Source: Gammaproteobacteria bacterium (GTDB taxonomy: Bacteria; Pseudomonadota; Gammaproteobacteria; Pseudomonadales; Azotimanducaceae). Taken from it: DNA of 42,358 bases. A program made the translations under genes and the position numbers. The stretch covers positions 1 through 42,358 of the forward strand of contig JAPPAV010000143.1 of NCBI GenBank assembly GCA_026705345.1, given 5' to 3'. The notes beneath the pieces were generated by a model. The model was not told the origin of the DNA, made no database searches, and worked only from the letters and a program-made list of their open reading frames with translations. Position 1 is the first letter of the stretch. Every line of letters begins with the position of its first letter. Of the stretch, positions 23,987 to 32,144 are shown piece after piece.

Positions 23987-24766
23987 TCAACGAGCCGTGA
24001 ACCGGCGGATCAGCCTTCTTAGGAAGACTGACTGCAGCATCGGATCGATCCACCGGTAGATTCGTCCCGACACGTACACGCATTTGCCTTTCTCGACGGC
24101 GGCCAATCCCTCCCGTACGACGACATCGGCGTCGTACCACATGAACCCGGGAGACGAGGCCTTCATGTCGAGCATGTCGGCGACTTCGTGGAACTCGGTG
24201 TGCGTGAAGCCGGGGCACAGCGCGCAAACGTGAACGCCCTGGTCCTTGAGGGTTAGATGCAGCGCTTCCGACAGCGCGACCACGTACGCCTTGGTCGGCC
24301 CGTAGTTGGTGTCCCGGGCGCGCGCGATGCGACCGGCGACGGAGGACACGTTGATGATGCGCCCGTAGCCCCGCTCGGCCATGCCCGGCGCGAACAGATG
24401 GCAGAGGTGGGCCATCGACGTCATCATCAACTGGAGGAACGACGCGTGCGCCCCCCAATCGCGGTCCTCGATGAGTTCCGGGCCGGCGGATCCCGCGTTG
24501 TTGACCAGGTAGTCGACATCGAGTCCCAGTTCCGCGACCTTGTCGGCGATCATCCGCGGCGCGTGGATATCGGCAAGGTCGGCCGTGACTACTTCAACCC
24601 TCGCATCGTGGCCATCGCGCAGCTCCTCGGCCAGTTGGTCGAGGCGGTCCCGGCGGCGTGCGACCGCGACGATGTCGTGTCCCCCGGCAGCGAGTTGGCG
24701 GGCGAACTCGGCACCGAGGCCGGCGGACGCGCCGGTGACCAACGCGGTGCGTGTCGCCTCGGTCAT
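23987..24766 (-). CDS. Short-chain dehydrogenase/reductase
   Basis: A 259-aa classical SDR that uses NAD(P)(H) to oxidise or reduce an alcohol/carbonyl. The Rossmann glycine motif TGASAGLG (11-18) is followed by ARRRDRL; the basic residues after the second strand favour NADP(H). The NNAG motif (89-92), Ser141/Ser142 and the catalytic Tyr155-x-x-x-Lys159 (YGPTKAY) are all in place. The C terminus is basic and amphipathic (MLQSVFLRRLIRRF), suggesting membrane association. The start codon overlaps the stop of the luciferase-like monooxygenase gene (ATGA, 24763-24766), so the two are translationally coupled and probably act on one substrate path. The substrate is unknown. Confidence 0.9.
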   Translation of the reverse strand: MTEATRTALVTGASAGLGAEFARQLAAGGHDIVAVARRRDRLDQLAEELRDGHDARVEVVTADLADIHAPRMIADKVAELGLDVDYLVNNAGSAGPELIEDRDWGAHASFLQLMMTSMAHLCHLFAPGMAERGYGRIINVSSVAGRIARARDTNYGPTKAYVVALSEALHLTLKDQGVHVCALCPGFTHTEFHEVADMLDMKASSPGFMWYDADVVVREGLAAVEKGKCVYVSGRIYRWIDPMLQSVFLRRLIRRFTAR

Positions 24767-25998
24767 GCGACGGTCTGAGCGCCGGGGCGGCCCGTGACGC
24801 CGGAGATCATGTTGCGGGCCTCCTTGCTGGATGGTTTGCTCGGCTTGCCCCGGGCCGTGAAGTTGTACGGATCGGTGTCGATATCCTCGAGTTCGATTTC
24901 GCCGGCGAGTACCGCCGCTTTCCAGCGCTCCTGTTCACCGTGGCGGGCCTGGAACTCGGGCATCACTTCCCGCGCGAAGAGTTCGAGACTCGAACAGATG
25001 TCTTCGTGGGTGTTCTTGCCCGCCTGGTTCAGCAGGATGACCTGGTCGATGTTGGCCTGCTCCAGTTCGCGCAGCCGGCCACGGATCGTGTCCGGGGAGC
25101 CAATCAGCTCACTGCCGGTTCGTTTCTGCCCTTCGGGAGTCTGCTTCCACTCCTGGTAGCGCTGCCAGAAGTTCATGGTGCCGGGCTCGAACGGACCTTC
25201 CTTGTTGTATAGCTGCAGGGCGAACTGGAAGAAGGTCCAGCCGTCGGCCTTCTGCCACGCCTCTTCGTCAGTCTCGGCGCACATGAATCCCGACACGACG
25301 GCGATGTTCGGATTGGTCTGGTAGTCCTCGAGCTTCTCGAGGTCCCGGATGAAGGTGTTGTAGTAGGCGTTCACCCATGCGCGGGCCGCATCGAGGCTGA
25401 CGAACTTGAAGCAAAGCGATCCCATGCCCCGGTGCGCGGCGTAGCGCACGGTGTCGAGTTGCGAGCAGGCGATCCAAAGGGGCGGGTGGGGCTTCTGCAG
25501 CGGTTTCGGGACGACCGCGCGCAGCGGGAACTTGAAGTACTCGCCGTCGTATTCCCAGCCGTGGTTCCAGAACATCGGCAGCGTACAGCGCACCGCGTCC
25601 TCCCACACGTCGCGCTTGTCCCGGAAACGCAGGTTGAAGGGATGGAGCTCGGTGACGGACGCGCCTTCGCCGAGGCCGAGTTCGACGCGCCCGTCCGAGA
25701 CGAGGTCCAGGGTGGCGATCTTCTCCGCGACGCGGGCCGGGTGGTTCGTGGTCATCTGGACGATGCCATGGCCTAGGCGGATGTCCTTGGTGCGCTGGCT
25801 GGCGGCCGCCAGGAAGACCTCGGGGGCGGAGGAATGCGAGTACTCCTCCAGGAAGTGGTGCTCGACCTCCCAGGCGTAGTCGAAGCCGAGCTTGTCGGCC
25901 AACTCGATCTGTTCGAGGGAGTCCTTCAAGAGCTTGTGCTCGCTGTCTGGTGCCCAGTCCCTCGGCAACTGGTGCTCGTAGAAGATGCCGAACTTCAT
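24763..25998 (-). CDS. Luciferase-like (LLM class) flavin-dependent monooxygenase
   Basis: A 411-aa TIM-barrel flavin oxidoreductase of the bacterial-luciferase superfamily. MKFGIFYEHQLPRDW, the EVEHHFLEEYSHSSAPEVFL block, RLGHGIVQMTTNHPARVAEK and LVSDGRVELGLGEG are typical. Members use FMN or F420 to hydroxylate or cleave small molecules. GGGAGGGA upstream of the ATG at 25998 supports the start. The C-terminal 60 residues are charged and extend beyond the usual barrel. It is followed with a four-base overlap by an SDR and then a hydrolase-fold protein, a layout that suggests a catabolic module for one substrate. A second, shorter LLM enzyme is at 37483-38349. Confidence 0.9.
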   Translation of the reverse strand: MKFGIFYEHQLPRDWAPDSEHKLLKDSLEQIELADKLGFDYAWEVEHHFLEEYSHSSAPEVFLAAASQRTKDIRLGHGIVQMTTNHPARVAEKIATLDLVSDGRVELGLGEGASVTELHPFNLRFRDKRDVWEDAVRCTLPMFWNHGWEYDGEYFKFPLRAVVPKPLQKPHPPLWIACSQLDTVRYAAHRGMGSLCFKFVSLDAARAWVNAYYNTFIRDLEKLEDYQTNPNIAVVSGFMCAETDEEAWQKADGWTFFQFALQLYNKEGPFEPGTMNFWQRYQEWKQTPEGQKRTGSELIGSPDTIRGRLRELEQANIDQVILLNQAGKNTHEDICSSLELFAREVMPEFQARHGEQERWKAAVLAGEIELEDIDTDPYNFTARGKPSKPSSKEARNMISGVTGRPGAQTVA

Positions 25999-26029
25999 GA
26001 GTCCCTCCCCGATTACCGTCGAAACGGCG

Positions 26030-26800
26030 TCAGCCGTCGATGGTGGCAGCGCCGTTGCGGGACTGCAAATCGGACGCCTGACGGCAGGAAGCGTAGCGCT
26101 CGGTCGAATCGATCATCTCGTCGGCTGCCGCGAACAGTACGTCGAAACCTTCGCCCTTGTCGGCGCACCGCTCCCTGACGGGTTCTTCGTCGGCGACTCG
26201 CCAGGTGGCGCGGCGGTAGCACGGTCCTTCGGCTGCGGGGTCCTTCTCGGCCGCGCGAATGCCTTGGTAAAGGGCGAGGCTGTCTTGGCGACGGCCGCCG
26301 CCGCGACAGAACCAACCACCTGGGCGCAGCGCTTCGTAGTCGCGTGTGTCCGATTGGCGGTCGGCCTCGAAGGCGAGCGTCGAGAAGGGACGGCGCTGCC
26401 GGTCGGTGGCGGTGAGCGCCAGTTCGAACGACGGCACGCGGGCGTAGGCGACATCGAATGCCCGGGCCCGTTCGATGCGGTGTACGACGAAGTCCTGCAC
26501 CACATAGACGAGTATGGCGAGGGAGATCCCGCCGGCGACGATGGTTGTCACCCGCGCAGGTTTCGGCGGCAGGTATGCCGTGACGATCCCCATCGCGATG
26601 GCCGCGAGCAGGGCGATGACGAGTGCGGCGAGGAGAACTGCGAAAGCCGCGGCTCCCGAGACGCCGGCACCGCCTTGAACGGCCACGTAGCGAACGCCGA
26701 GCAGGGCGCCCGCGGCAAATCCGATGGGCGCGGCGGACAGCGCGCCGGCAACAGCGCGCATTCGCCGACCGGTCCTGCGGGTGTCGCCGGATTGCGGCAC
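26030..26800 (-). CDS. Membrane protein of unknown function (three N-terminal helices)
   Basis: Not recognised. About 256 aa from the GTG at 26800, preceded by GAGGG at a plausible distance; an ATG at 26761 is the alternative. Three hydrophobic helices lie in the first half (AVAGALSAAPIGFAAGALLG, FAVLLAALVIALLAAIAMGI, AGGISLAILVYVVQDFVV). The second half is a hydrophilic domain with several Cys residues (GWFCRGGG, GPCYRRATWRV, RCADKG, SCRQASDL) that could form disulfides in the periplasm. The frame stays open upstream across bcp in a different frame, but that extension is a shadow. It lies 35 bases after bcp and 31 before the monooxygenase. Confidence 0.65.
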   Translation of the reverse strand: MPQSGDTRRTGRRMRAVAGALSAAPIGFAAGALLGVRYVAVQGGAGVSGAAAFAVLLAALVIALLAAIAMGIVTAYLPPKPARVTTIVAGGISLAILVYVVQDFVVHRIERARAFDVAYARVPSFELALTATDRQRRPFSTLAFEADRQSDTRDYEALRPGGWFCRGGGRRQDSLALYQGIRAAEKDPAAEGPCYRRATWRVADEEPVRERCADKGEGFDVLFAAADEMIDSTERYASCRQASDLQSRNGAATIDG

Positions 26801-26835
26801 GGTGACCGCCCTCTTGGCGGACGGACGGTGGGCTG

Positions 26836-27300
26836 CTACGCGGTCAGGACCTCGAGCACCTTGCGCGGATGGTCGGCTGCCTTCGCCACCCGACGCCAAT
26901 GCTTGACGACCTTGCCGTTCGGACCGATGAGCACCGTGGAACGAATGACGCCCATGGTCTTCTTGCCGTACATCATCTTTTCGCCATAGGCACCGTACTT
27001 GGTCATCACCTTGCGGTCCGGGTCGGACAACAGCGTGAACGGCAGTTCGTACTTGTCCCGGAATTTCTGGTGCGATGCCTCGGAGTCCGGCGAGATGCCG
27101 AGGACGACCGTGTCGGCGTCCTGGATCTCCTGCCAATAGTCGCGGAAGCCGCAGGCCTCCTTGGTGCAACCCGGCGTGTCGTCGCGCGGGTAGAAGTAGA
27201 CGACGACGTGCTTGCCCTTCAAGTCCTTCAACGCCACCTCGTTGCCGTCCGCATCGTTCAAGGTGAATTGCGGTGCCGCCTTGCCTTCTTCTATCGCCAT
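26836..27300 (-). CDS. bcp: Thiol peroxidase Bcp/PrxQ (peroxiredoxin)
   Basis: A 154-aa atypical 2-Cys peroxiredoxin that reduces H2O2 and organic hydroperoxides using thioredoxin. VVVYFYPRDDTPGCTKEACG contains the peroxidatic Cys45 and resolving Cys50, the five-residue spacing of Bcp/PrxQ. Other family blocks are GISPDSEASHQKFRDKYELP and FTLLSDPDRKV, then STVLIGPNGKV. Length is standard. It lies 36 bases after the amidohydrolase and 35 before the small membrane protein, within a compact minus-strand gene run that includes flavin monooxygenase chemistry, a plausible source of peroxide. Confidence 0.95.
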   Translation of the reverse strand: MAIEEGKAAPQFTLNDADGNEVALKDLKGKHVVVYFYPRDDTPGCTKEACGFRDYWQEIQDADTVVLGISPDSEASHQKFRDKYELPFTLLSDPDRKVMTKYGAYGEKMMYGKKTMGVIRSTVLIGPNGKVVKHWRRVAKAADHPRKVLEVLTA

Positions 27301-27336
27301 GCCCTTGCTCCGAGTGATGGATGGATCGAGCGAAGT

Positions 27337-28770
27337 TTACGCATCGTCGGGTGGGGAACGATAGCGTTCTCGGATGTCGGCCAGTCCCGCGTCGAGTTCC
27401 TCCCGGGAGAGATAACGACCGCGAACCATGACGGCGTCGATCGAACGGGTGTTGGCGATGTCCGCGAGCGGATCGTCTCGGAGCACGATCAGGTCTGCCG
27501 ACCGGCCCGGGGCGATGCTGCCCCACCGGTGGTCCTGACCGTAGAACTCGGCGGGTGCGGTCGTCCCGGTAACGAGGGCTTCGAAGGGACTCAAGCCGGC
27601 CTCGGCCATGGCCTCGAGTTCGTGGTGAATGGAAAACCCCGGCACGTTGAAGATCTGCGGCGAGTCCGATCCTAGGAGAACCGGGACCCCGGCGCGAAAG
27701 GCAGCGCCGATCAGCCTTTTGCGCAGGTCGAGAAAAGTCTTGGCGGAGTCTGCCGTGAAGGCGTTCGCCGAGCCCCTCACGGCGTTGGAATAGCCGGTTC
27801 GCAGGTTGGGTGGAAGGTAGTCGTACTCGTCGCGGGACTGCAGCTCCGTGAGCGAGCCGGCGACGTTTTCCAGCAGGGTCTCTGTCGGGACAAGCGCGGC
27901 ACCCGACTCCAGCAGGGCGTCGAGCGTCGCCTCGATGCGGGTTTCATCAGCCTCGTAGGCGAGATCTGCACCGAACCACGAGGGATTGCGGTTCGACAGG
28001 CGTTCCGACTCGACCAAGGTCTCGACGAAACCGTCGAGGTGGTCGATGGTGCGCTGTCCGGCCTCCAGGCTCGCGATCAGCCCGACGGAGCCGGTGACGT
28101 GGCCGGAGAACTCGATTCCTTCGTCGTTGGCGGTGGACGCTACGGAATGGAACACCTCCGCTGGCAAACCGGGATGGATTTTAAGCAGGTCGTAGCCGGC
28201 CGCCCTCTGCTCGCGGACCCGGCTTGAGGCGCCATCCACTGTGCGGTCGCGGCCACTGAACGACGGACCCGAAGTGATTAGTCGCGGTCCGAGAACTTCG
28301 TTGGCTTCGAGCGCTTCGCGCAGTTCGAGATGGCTCGGATGGCCCATCATGCCGCGGGCCAGCGTCACGCCGTTGGCGACCCAGAGGAACAGCACGTCCT
28401 CGCGGTAGCGCTCGCCGCCCTGGTCGAAACGCACCACCGGTACGTGGGCGTGCATTTCGGTGAGCCCGGGGATCACGAACTTGCCGGCGGCGTCGATGAC
28501 CGCAGCGTCTGCCGCAGCCGCCTCGTTGGCGAACACGCCGTCCCGAACCACGAGGTCCATCTGACGGTACTCGGGACCGTCCAGCATGGTGAGCACCTGG
28601 GCGTTTCGGATCACGGTGTCGTCGGCGAGCAGGACTTGGCCACCCACGGCGATGCAAAGGACAGACAGCACCGAGACGAGTCCTTCCATGGCGGGTCGGT
28701 GTGGCTGGGCGGGAGGCGAACCCGGAACATAGCGGAGCGAAGTGCCGGACCGGCTCTGGGGCGTCTTCAT
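27337..28770 (-). CDS. Exported amidohydrolase (imidazolonepropionase-like metal-dependent hydrolase)
   Basis: A 477-aa metal-dependent hydrolase of the amidohydrolase superfamily; members cleave C-N bonds such as those in peptides, ureas or cyclic amides. Metal-binding signatures run in order: HAH (His107, His109 in LTEMHAHVPV), a likely carbamylated Lys in YDLLKIHPGLP, His in SGHVTGSV, His in TIDHLDGF and Asp in LLGSDSPQIF. The N terminus is unusual: 28 residues of Pro/Arg-rich sequence before a hydrophobic stretch (VSVLSVLCIAVGGQVLLA), which points to export. ATG 28770 has GGAG eight bases upstream and is preferred; ATG 28689 would give a shorter signal peptide. It is the first gene of the six-gene minus-strand run. 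Confidence 0.9.
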   Translation of the reverse strand: MKTPQSRSGTSLRYVPGSPPAQPHRPAMEGLVSVLSVLCIAVGGQVLLADDTVIRNAQVLTMLDGPEYRQMDLVVRDGVFANEAAAADAAVIDAAGKFVIPGLTEMHAHVPVVRFDQGGERYREDVLFLWVANGVTLARGMMGHPSHLELREALEANEVLGPRLITSGPSFSGRDRTVDGASSRVREQRAAGYDLLKIHPGLPAEVFHSVASTANDEGIEFSGHVTGSVGLIASLEAGQRTIDHLDGFVETLVESERLSNRNPSWFGADLAYEADETRIEATLDALLESGAALVPTETLLENVAGSLTELQSRDEYDYLPPNLRTGYSNAVRGSANAFTADSAKTFLDLRKRLIGAAFRAGVPVLLGSDSPQIFNVPGFSIHHELEAMAEAGLSPFEALVTGTTAPAEFYGQDHRWGSIAPGRSADLIVLRDDPLADIANTRSIDAVMVRGRYLSREELDAGLADIRERYRSPPDDA

Positions 28771-29056
28771 GGGGCGTCTCCGATGAACACAGCAGGGAGC
28801 AGTGTAGATTCCGCGCGCGTGACGTTAAAGCGTCCCTTGCTAGGCCGACAGCCGTTGGGGGCGTGCGCCGTGGCAGTCCACGGCCCAGTCGAACCGACCT
28901 CGGTCGGCGTCCCAACGAGCGGGAACCGGGCGTAGGGGACGGGCTTGGCTCCCGTCCCGAGCGGGTCGTTGTTGCCAGCGCGTCGCCCGCACGAGGACTA
29001 ACGGTTCTATACTTGTGCCTTCCCGAGCAGCGTCCGGGCTATGAGGAGTCCTGCCA
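28771..29056. promoter_or_regulatory. Divergent promoter region with palindromic repeat
   Basis: This 286-bp gap separates the amidohydrolase run (minus) from the export operon (plus). It contains one dispersed-repeat copy (GTAGGGGACGGGCTTGGCTC, 28932-28951, continuing CCGTCCCGA) and a TATACT hexamer at 29008-29013, about 44 bases before the next ATG, which could be a -10 box. No matching -35 is convincing. No gene or RNA is seen. Confidence 0.35.
28932..28960 (+). repeat. Dispersed palindromic repeat copy in divergent gap
   Basis: GTAGGGGACGGGCTTGGCTC followed by CCGTCCCGA. The arms GGGACGGG and CCCGTCCC form a stem around CTTGGCT. It lies about 100 bases upstream of the 353-aa gene. Confidence 0.7.
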
Positions 29057-30118
29057 ATGACCGGTCGGCAGTTGAGGTTCAGCGAGTCGGAACTCCTTTC
29101 AGACCACGACTTCGCAACCCCGCACCGGATCGGCGACCAGCGCCTGCACGGCGGGTTCGATGCCGAGGGCACCTACATCCCGCCGCGGTCGAAGGGTCGT
29201 CGCAAAGCCCTCGACAACTGGACGGTGGAGCTTCGCGAGCGTGGCGGTGATCTGCTCGAAGCCGACTCGTCGCTGCTCACCGGGCCACGCGTGCCCAACT
29301 ACGCCCAGCAGTGCCTGTTGATCGAGCACGGCGTCACGCGACCGTTCTGGAACGGGCTGACCATCACCGGCAAGATCGAGGGCCGGGGGCGCATGATCGC
29401 CCAGATGCCCTTGCCGGACCTACAGAGCCTGATCGTCGAGGACATCGGCGACATGTCGATCGGCCACTTGGGCAAAGGCTTGCTCACGGCCCACGGGATC
29501 GACGAGGGCGGCGAGCCGGAGAAGGGCGTCGGCGGCCACGACGTGATGTGGTTCGTGGCCCGGGATCTCGCCTTCGGGCCGTACGCGCATCCCGATGTGG
29601 AGCCACCGGGGGCCATCTCGCGACCCGAAGCCGACGGGAAGGCGCCGGCCCGACGCATGCCGCATATCGAAATGCCCTACGAGATGCTGCTCGGCTTCCT
29701 CATGAACCTGCTCCTCATTGAGTTTCGTGCCGAGATCGGGTTCGCCAGCACCCAGGCGATCCTCCGAACTCCAACGCTATTCACTGACCGACGCGCCGAA
29801 GCCGAAGAAGCCGCGATGATCGTCGAGCGAATCCGCACCGACGAGGAGATCCACGTCGAGTCACTGCGCCTTTATCTCGGAGAGCTTCGCGAGGTGACCC
29901 TGAACACGGTCGACGGCGGCACCGTCCGAGGTGAGGAACTTATCGACCCGTTCTGGACGGGCCTCGTGCGTTGGGCGACGGTGGATCAGCCTCGGCTGGC
30001 GGCGGAAAACACCTACCAGGCGCTGAGGAAGCAGATTCTCGAAGCCGACGACGGAATGCGCATTCTCGACGAGTTCAACGCGCTCGCGGATCCGGGTTAC
30101 TCCCTGGCTGCCGGTTGA
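29057..30118 (+). CDS. Unrecognised 353-aa protein, possibly ferritin-like
   Basis: I do not recognise this family. The ATG at 29057 follows a GAGGAG eight bases upstream. The protein is soluble and acidic, without signal peptide. The segment IEMPYEMLLGFLMNLLLIEF then RAEIGFAS is a long amphipathic helix with Glu residues. Further on, RIRTDEEIHVESLRLYLGEL contains an E-x-x-H motif followed by Glu. An earlier VEDIGDMSIGHL adds Glu/His. Such Glu and ExxH pairs on long helices recall ferritin-like di-iron oxidases, but this is only a pattern-level inference. It lies 31 bases before the HlyD adaptor gene on the same strand, so it is probably the first gene of the export operon and may make or modify the exported compound. 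Confidence 0.7.
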   Translation: MTGRQLRFSESELLSDHDFATPHRIGDQRLHGGFDAEGTYIPPRSKGRRKALDNWTVELRERGGDLLEADSSLLTGPRVPNYAQQCLLIEHGVTRPFWNGLTITGKIEGRGRMIAQMPLPDLQSLIVEDIGDMSIGHLGKGLLTAHGIDEGGEPEKGVGGHDVMWFVARDLAFGPYAHPDVEPPGAISRPEADGKAPARRMPHIEMPYEMLLGFLMNLLLIEFRAEIGFASTQAILRTPTLFTDRRAEAEEAAMIVERIRTDEEIHVESLRLYLGELREVTLNTVDGGTVRGEELIDPFWTGLVRWATVDQPRLAAENTYQALRKQILEADDGMRILDEFNALADPGYSLAAG

Positions 30119-30149
30119 CCAGAGCGGGGGTCGCAAGCCCCGTCGCACC

Positions 30150-31406
30150 ATGGACAAGAAAGCCCTTCTCGACGAACTGAAGATCGACCGCACCGCGCCG
30201 CGTCGCGTTGGCCGACCGTTGAAGATACTCATCCCGTTGGCGGTCGTCGGGGGTCTCGCGGTCGTCGCCTGGGCGTTCGGGGTGCCCCTAATCCGCGGTG
30301 CTGCGACGATCGAGGTGGAGACCGCGACGGCCCGGACGGGCGGGGTTGCCGCGTCGGTGCTCAATGCCACCGGGTACGTGGTGGCGAGGCGCAAAGCCAC
30401 GGTGAGCTCCAAGGCGACCGGCAAGGTCCTTGAGGTGCTGGTGGAAGAGGGCATGAGAGTGGAAGCGGGCCAGCTTCTCGCAACCCTCGATGCCAGTCTG
30501 CCCCGGGCGCAATTGGCGCTGCAGGAGTCCCAGCTCGCGGCCGCCGAGACCGCTCTCGACGAAATCAGGACTTCCATCGAGCAAGCCAGGCTCGATTTCG
30601 AGCGGACTAGGAATCTTGCTGAACGTGAGTTGGCGAGCCAAGCGGAGCTGGATCGAAATCGCATCGCCTTGGAAGGACTTGAGGCGCGGTTCGAGTACGC
30701 GGAGCGGCAATTGGAAATCGCTCGCCGGGGTGTCGAAGTCCAGCGGCTGCTGGTCGAGGACATGGAGATTCGGGCGCCGTTCGCCGGGGTGGTGATCGCC
30801 AAGGCCGCACAACCGGGTGAAATGATCTCGCCGGTGTCGGCGGGCGGCGGCTTTACCCGCACGGGCATCTGTACCATCGTCGACATGGACTCCCTGGAGG
30901 TGGAGGTCGACGTCAACGAGGCCTACATCAACCGGGTCCGGCCGGGGCAAGGCGTGACGGCCAAGCTCAATGCCTATCCCGATCTCGACATCTCGGCGGA
31001 GGTCATCGCGAAGATTCCCGCCGCCGACCGCGGCAAAGCAACCGTCCGGGTCCGCGTCGGCTTCAAATCCCGGGATCCGCGCATCCTGCCGGACATGGGC
31101 GTCAGCGTGGCTTTCCTCGACGAAGATACTGATCGCGCCAACGAGGTCGGCCCGGTCCCCGGTGTGGAGATACCGCGCACGGCACTTGTCGGCGGCGCCG
31201 ACGACCGCCACGTCTGGGTGGTTGTGGCGGATCCGTCCAAGGGCGCCTCGTTCCTGGAGCGGCGTAGCGTTGTCGCGGCTCCGCCCGAAGGGTCTCGGGT
31301 GCGAATCACCGACGGTTTGCGGGATGGCGAGCGGGTCGTCAAGTCGTTTGGCGCCGCGCTAGAGGGAGTATTGCGGGACGGGCTTCAGGTGAATGTGGCC
31401 TACTGA
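30150..31406 (+). CDS. HlyD/MacA-type periplasmic adaptor (membrane fusion protein)
   Basis: A 418-aa adaptor anchored by one N-terminal helix (LKILIPLAVVGGLAVVAWAF). It links an inner-membrane ABC permease to the outer membrane or delivers substrate in the periplasm. The order is lipoyl half (NATGYVVARRKATVSSKATG and VLEVLVEEGMRVEAGQLLAT), a coiled-coil hairpin (about 112-195, LALQESQLAAAETALDEIRT onwards), second lipoyl half (MEIRAPFAGVVIAKAAQPGE) and beta-barrel domains. The Shine-Dalgarno is not obvious because the 31-bp gap before the ATG is taken up by a GC hairpin (GGGGTCGCAAGCCCC). It is followed by the ATPase and two FtsX-type permeases, a MacAB/DevBCA-like export set. Confidence 0.92.
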   Translation: MDKKALLDELKIDRTAPRRVGRPLKILIPLAVVGGLAVVAWAFGVPLIRGAATIEVETATARTGGVAASVLNATGYVVARRKATVSSKATGKVLEVLVEEGMRVEAGQLLATLDASLPRAQLALQESQLAAAETALDEIRTSIEQARLDFERTRNLAERELASQAELDRNRIALEGLEARFEYAERQLEIARRGVEVQRLLVEDMEIRAPFAGVVIAKAAQPGEMISPVSAGGGFTRTGICTIVDMDSLEVEVDVNEAYINRVRPGQGVTAKLNAYPDLDISAEVIAKIPAADRGKATVRVRVGFKSRDPRILPDMGVSVAFLDEDTDRANEVGPVPGVEIPRTALVGGADDRHVWVVVADPSKGASFLERRSVVAAPPEGSRVRITDGLRDGERVVKSFGAALEGVLRDGLQVNVAY

Positions 31407-31460
31407 CCGACGACCGCATGATGTACGACGAACCGGTATCGGCTTGAGAGGAGTAAGCAG

Positions 31461-32144
31461 GTGGCAATCATCGAGCTGACAGACGTCCACAAGACCTTCA
31501 TGAAGGCTCGCGAGGCGGTCGAGGTGCTGATGGGGATCGACCTCGGCGTGGACGAGGGCGACTTCGTGGCGCTCATGGGGCCGTCCGGGAGCGGCAAGAC
31601 GACGCTCTTGAACATTATCGGCGGACTTGACGGCGCGACCGCTGGCAAAGTGGTCGTGGCCGATCGGAATCTCGACGAACTCTCGAACCGCGACCTGGCG
31701 CGCTGGCGAGCCGCCACCATCGGCTTCGTCTTCCAGTTCTACAATCTTCTGCCGGTATTGAATGCCCAGCGCAACGTCGAACTGCCCCTCCTCTTGACCA
31801 AGCTTTCGGGCAAGCAGCGCCGCAGGAACGCACAGACGGCGTTGTCCGTCGTTGGCCTCGACGACCGTGCCGGCCACAAGCCGGGGGAACTGTCCGGCGG
31901 TCAGCAACAGCGCGTGGCCATCGCCCGGGCCATCGTGGCCGACCCGCCCATCCTGGTCTGCGACGAGCCCACCGGCGACCTTGATCGTGAGAATGCCGAG
32001 GCGATCCTCGATCTACTACAGATACTCAACCGCGATCACGGCAAGACGGTGATCATGGTGACCCACGACCCGAAGGCGGCGGACCACGCCAAACGTGTCC
32101 TGCACCTCGACAAGGGCAAGCTGGTCCGGGAGATGGCGGCATGA
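31461..32144 (+). CDS. ABC transporter ATPase, LolD/MacB type
   Basis: A 227-aa cytosolic ATPase of the MacB/LolD/FtsE group that drives FtsX-type permeases by mechanotransmission. Walker A GPSGSGKTTLLNIIGGLD, Q-loop FVFQFYNLLPVLNAQRNVEL (the FNLLP-like segment typical of this group), signature LSGGQQQRVAIARAI, Walker B ILVCDEPTGDLD and H-loop VTHDPKAADHA are all standard. GTG at 31461 is the start, with AGAGGAG ahead of it. The stop overlaps the permease start (ATGA, 32141-32144). It serves the two permeases and adaptor around it. Confidence 0.95.
   Translation: MAIIELTDVHKTFMKAREAVEVLMGIDLGVDEGDFVALMGPSGSGKTTLLNIIGGLDGATAGKVVVADRNLDELSNRDLARWRAATIGFVFQFYNLLPVLNAQRNVELPLLLTKLSGKQRRRNAQTALSVVGLDDRAGHKPGELSGGQQQRVAIARAIVADPPILVCDEPTGDLDRENAEAILDLLQILNRDHGKTVIMVTHDPKAADHAKRVLHLDKGKLVREMAA

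Noticed and set aside
26801-27526. Upstream extension of the small membrane protein to a 498-aa protein
   Set aside because: The extension lies in a different frame over bcp, which has clear peroxiredoxin motifs, so the extra residues are not real.
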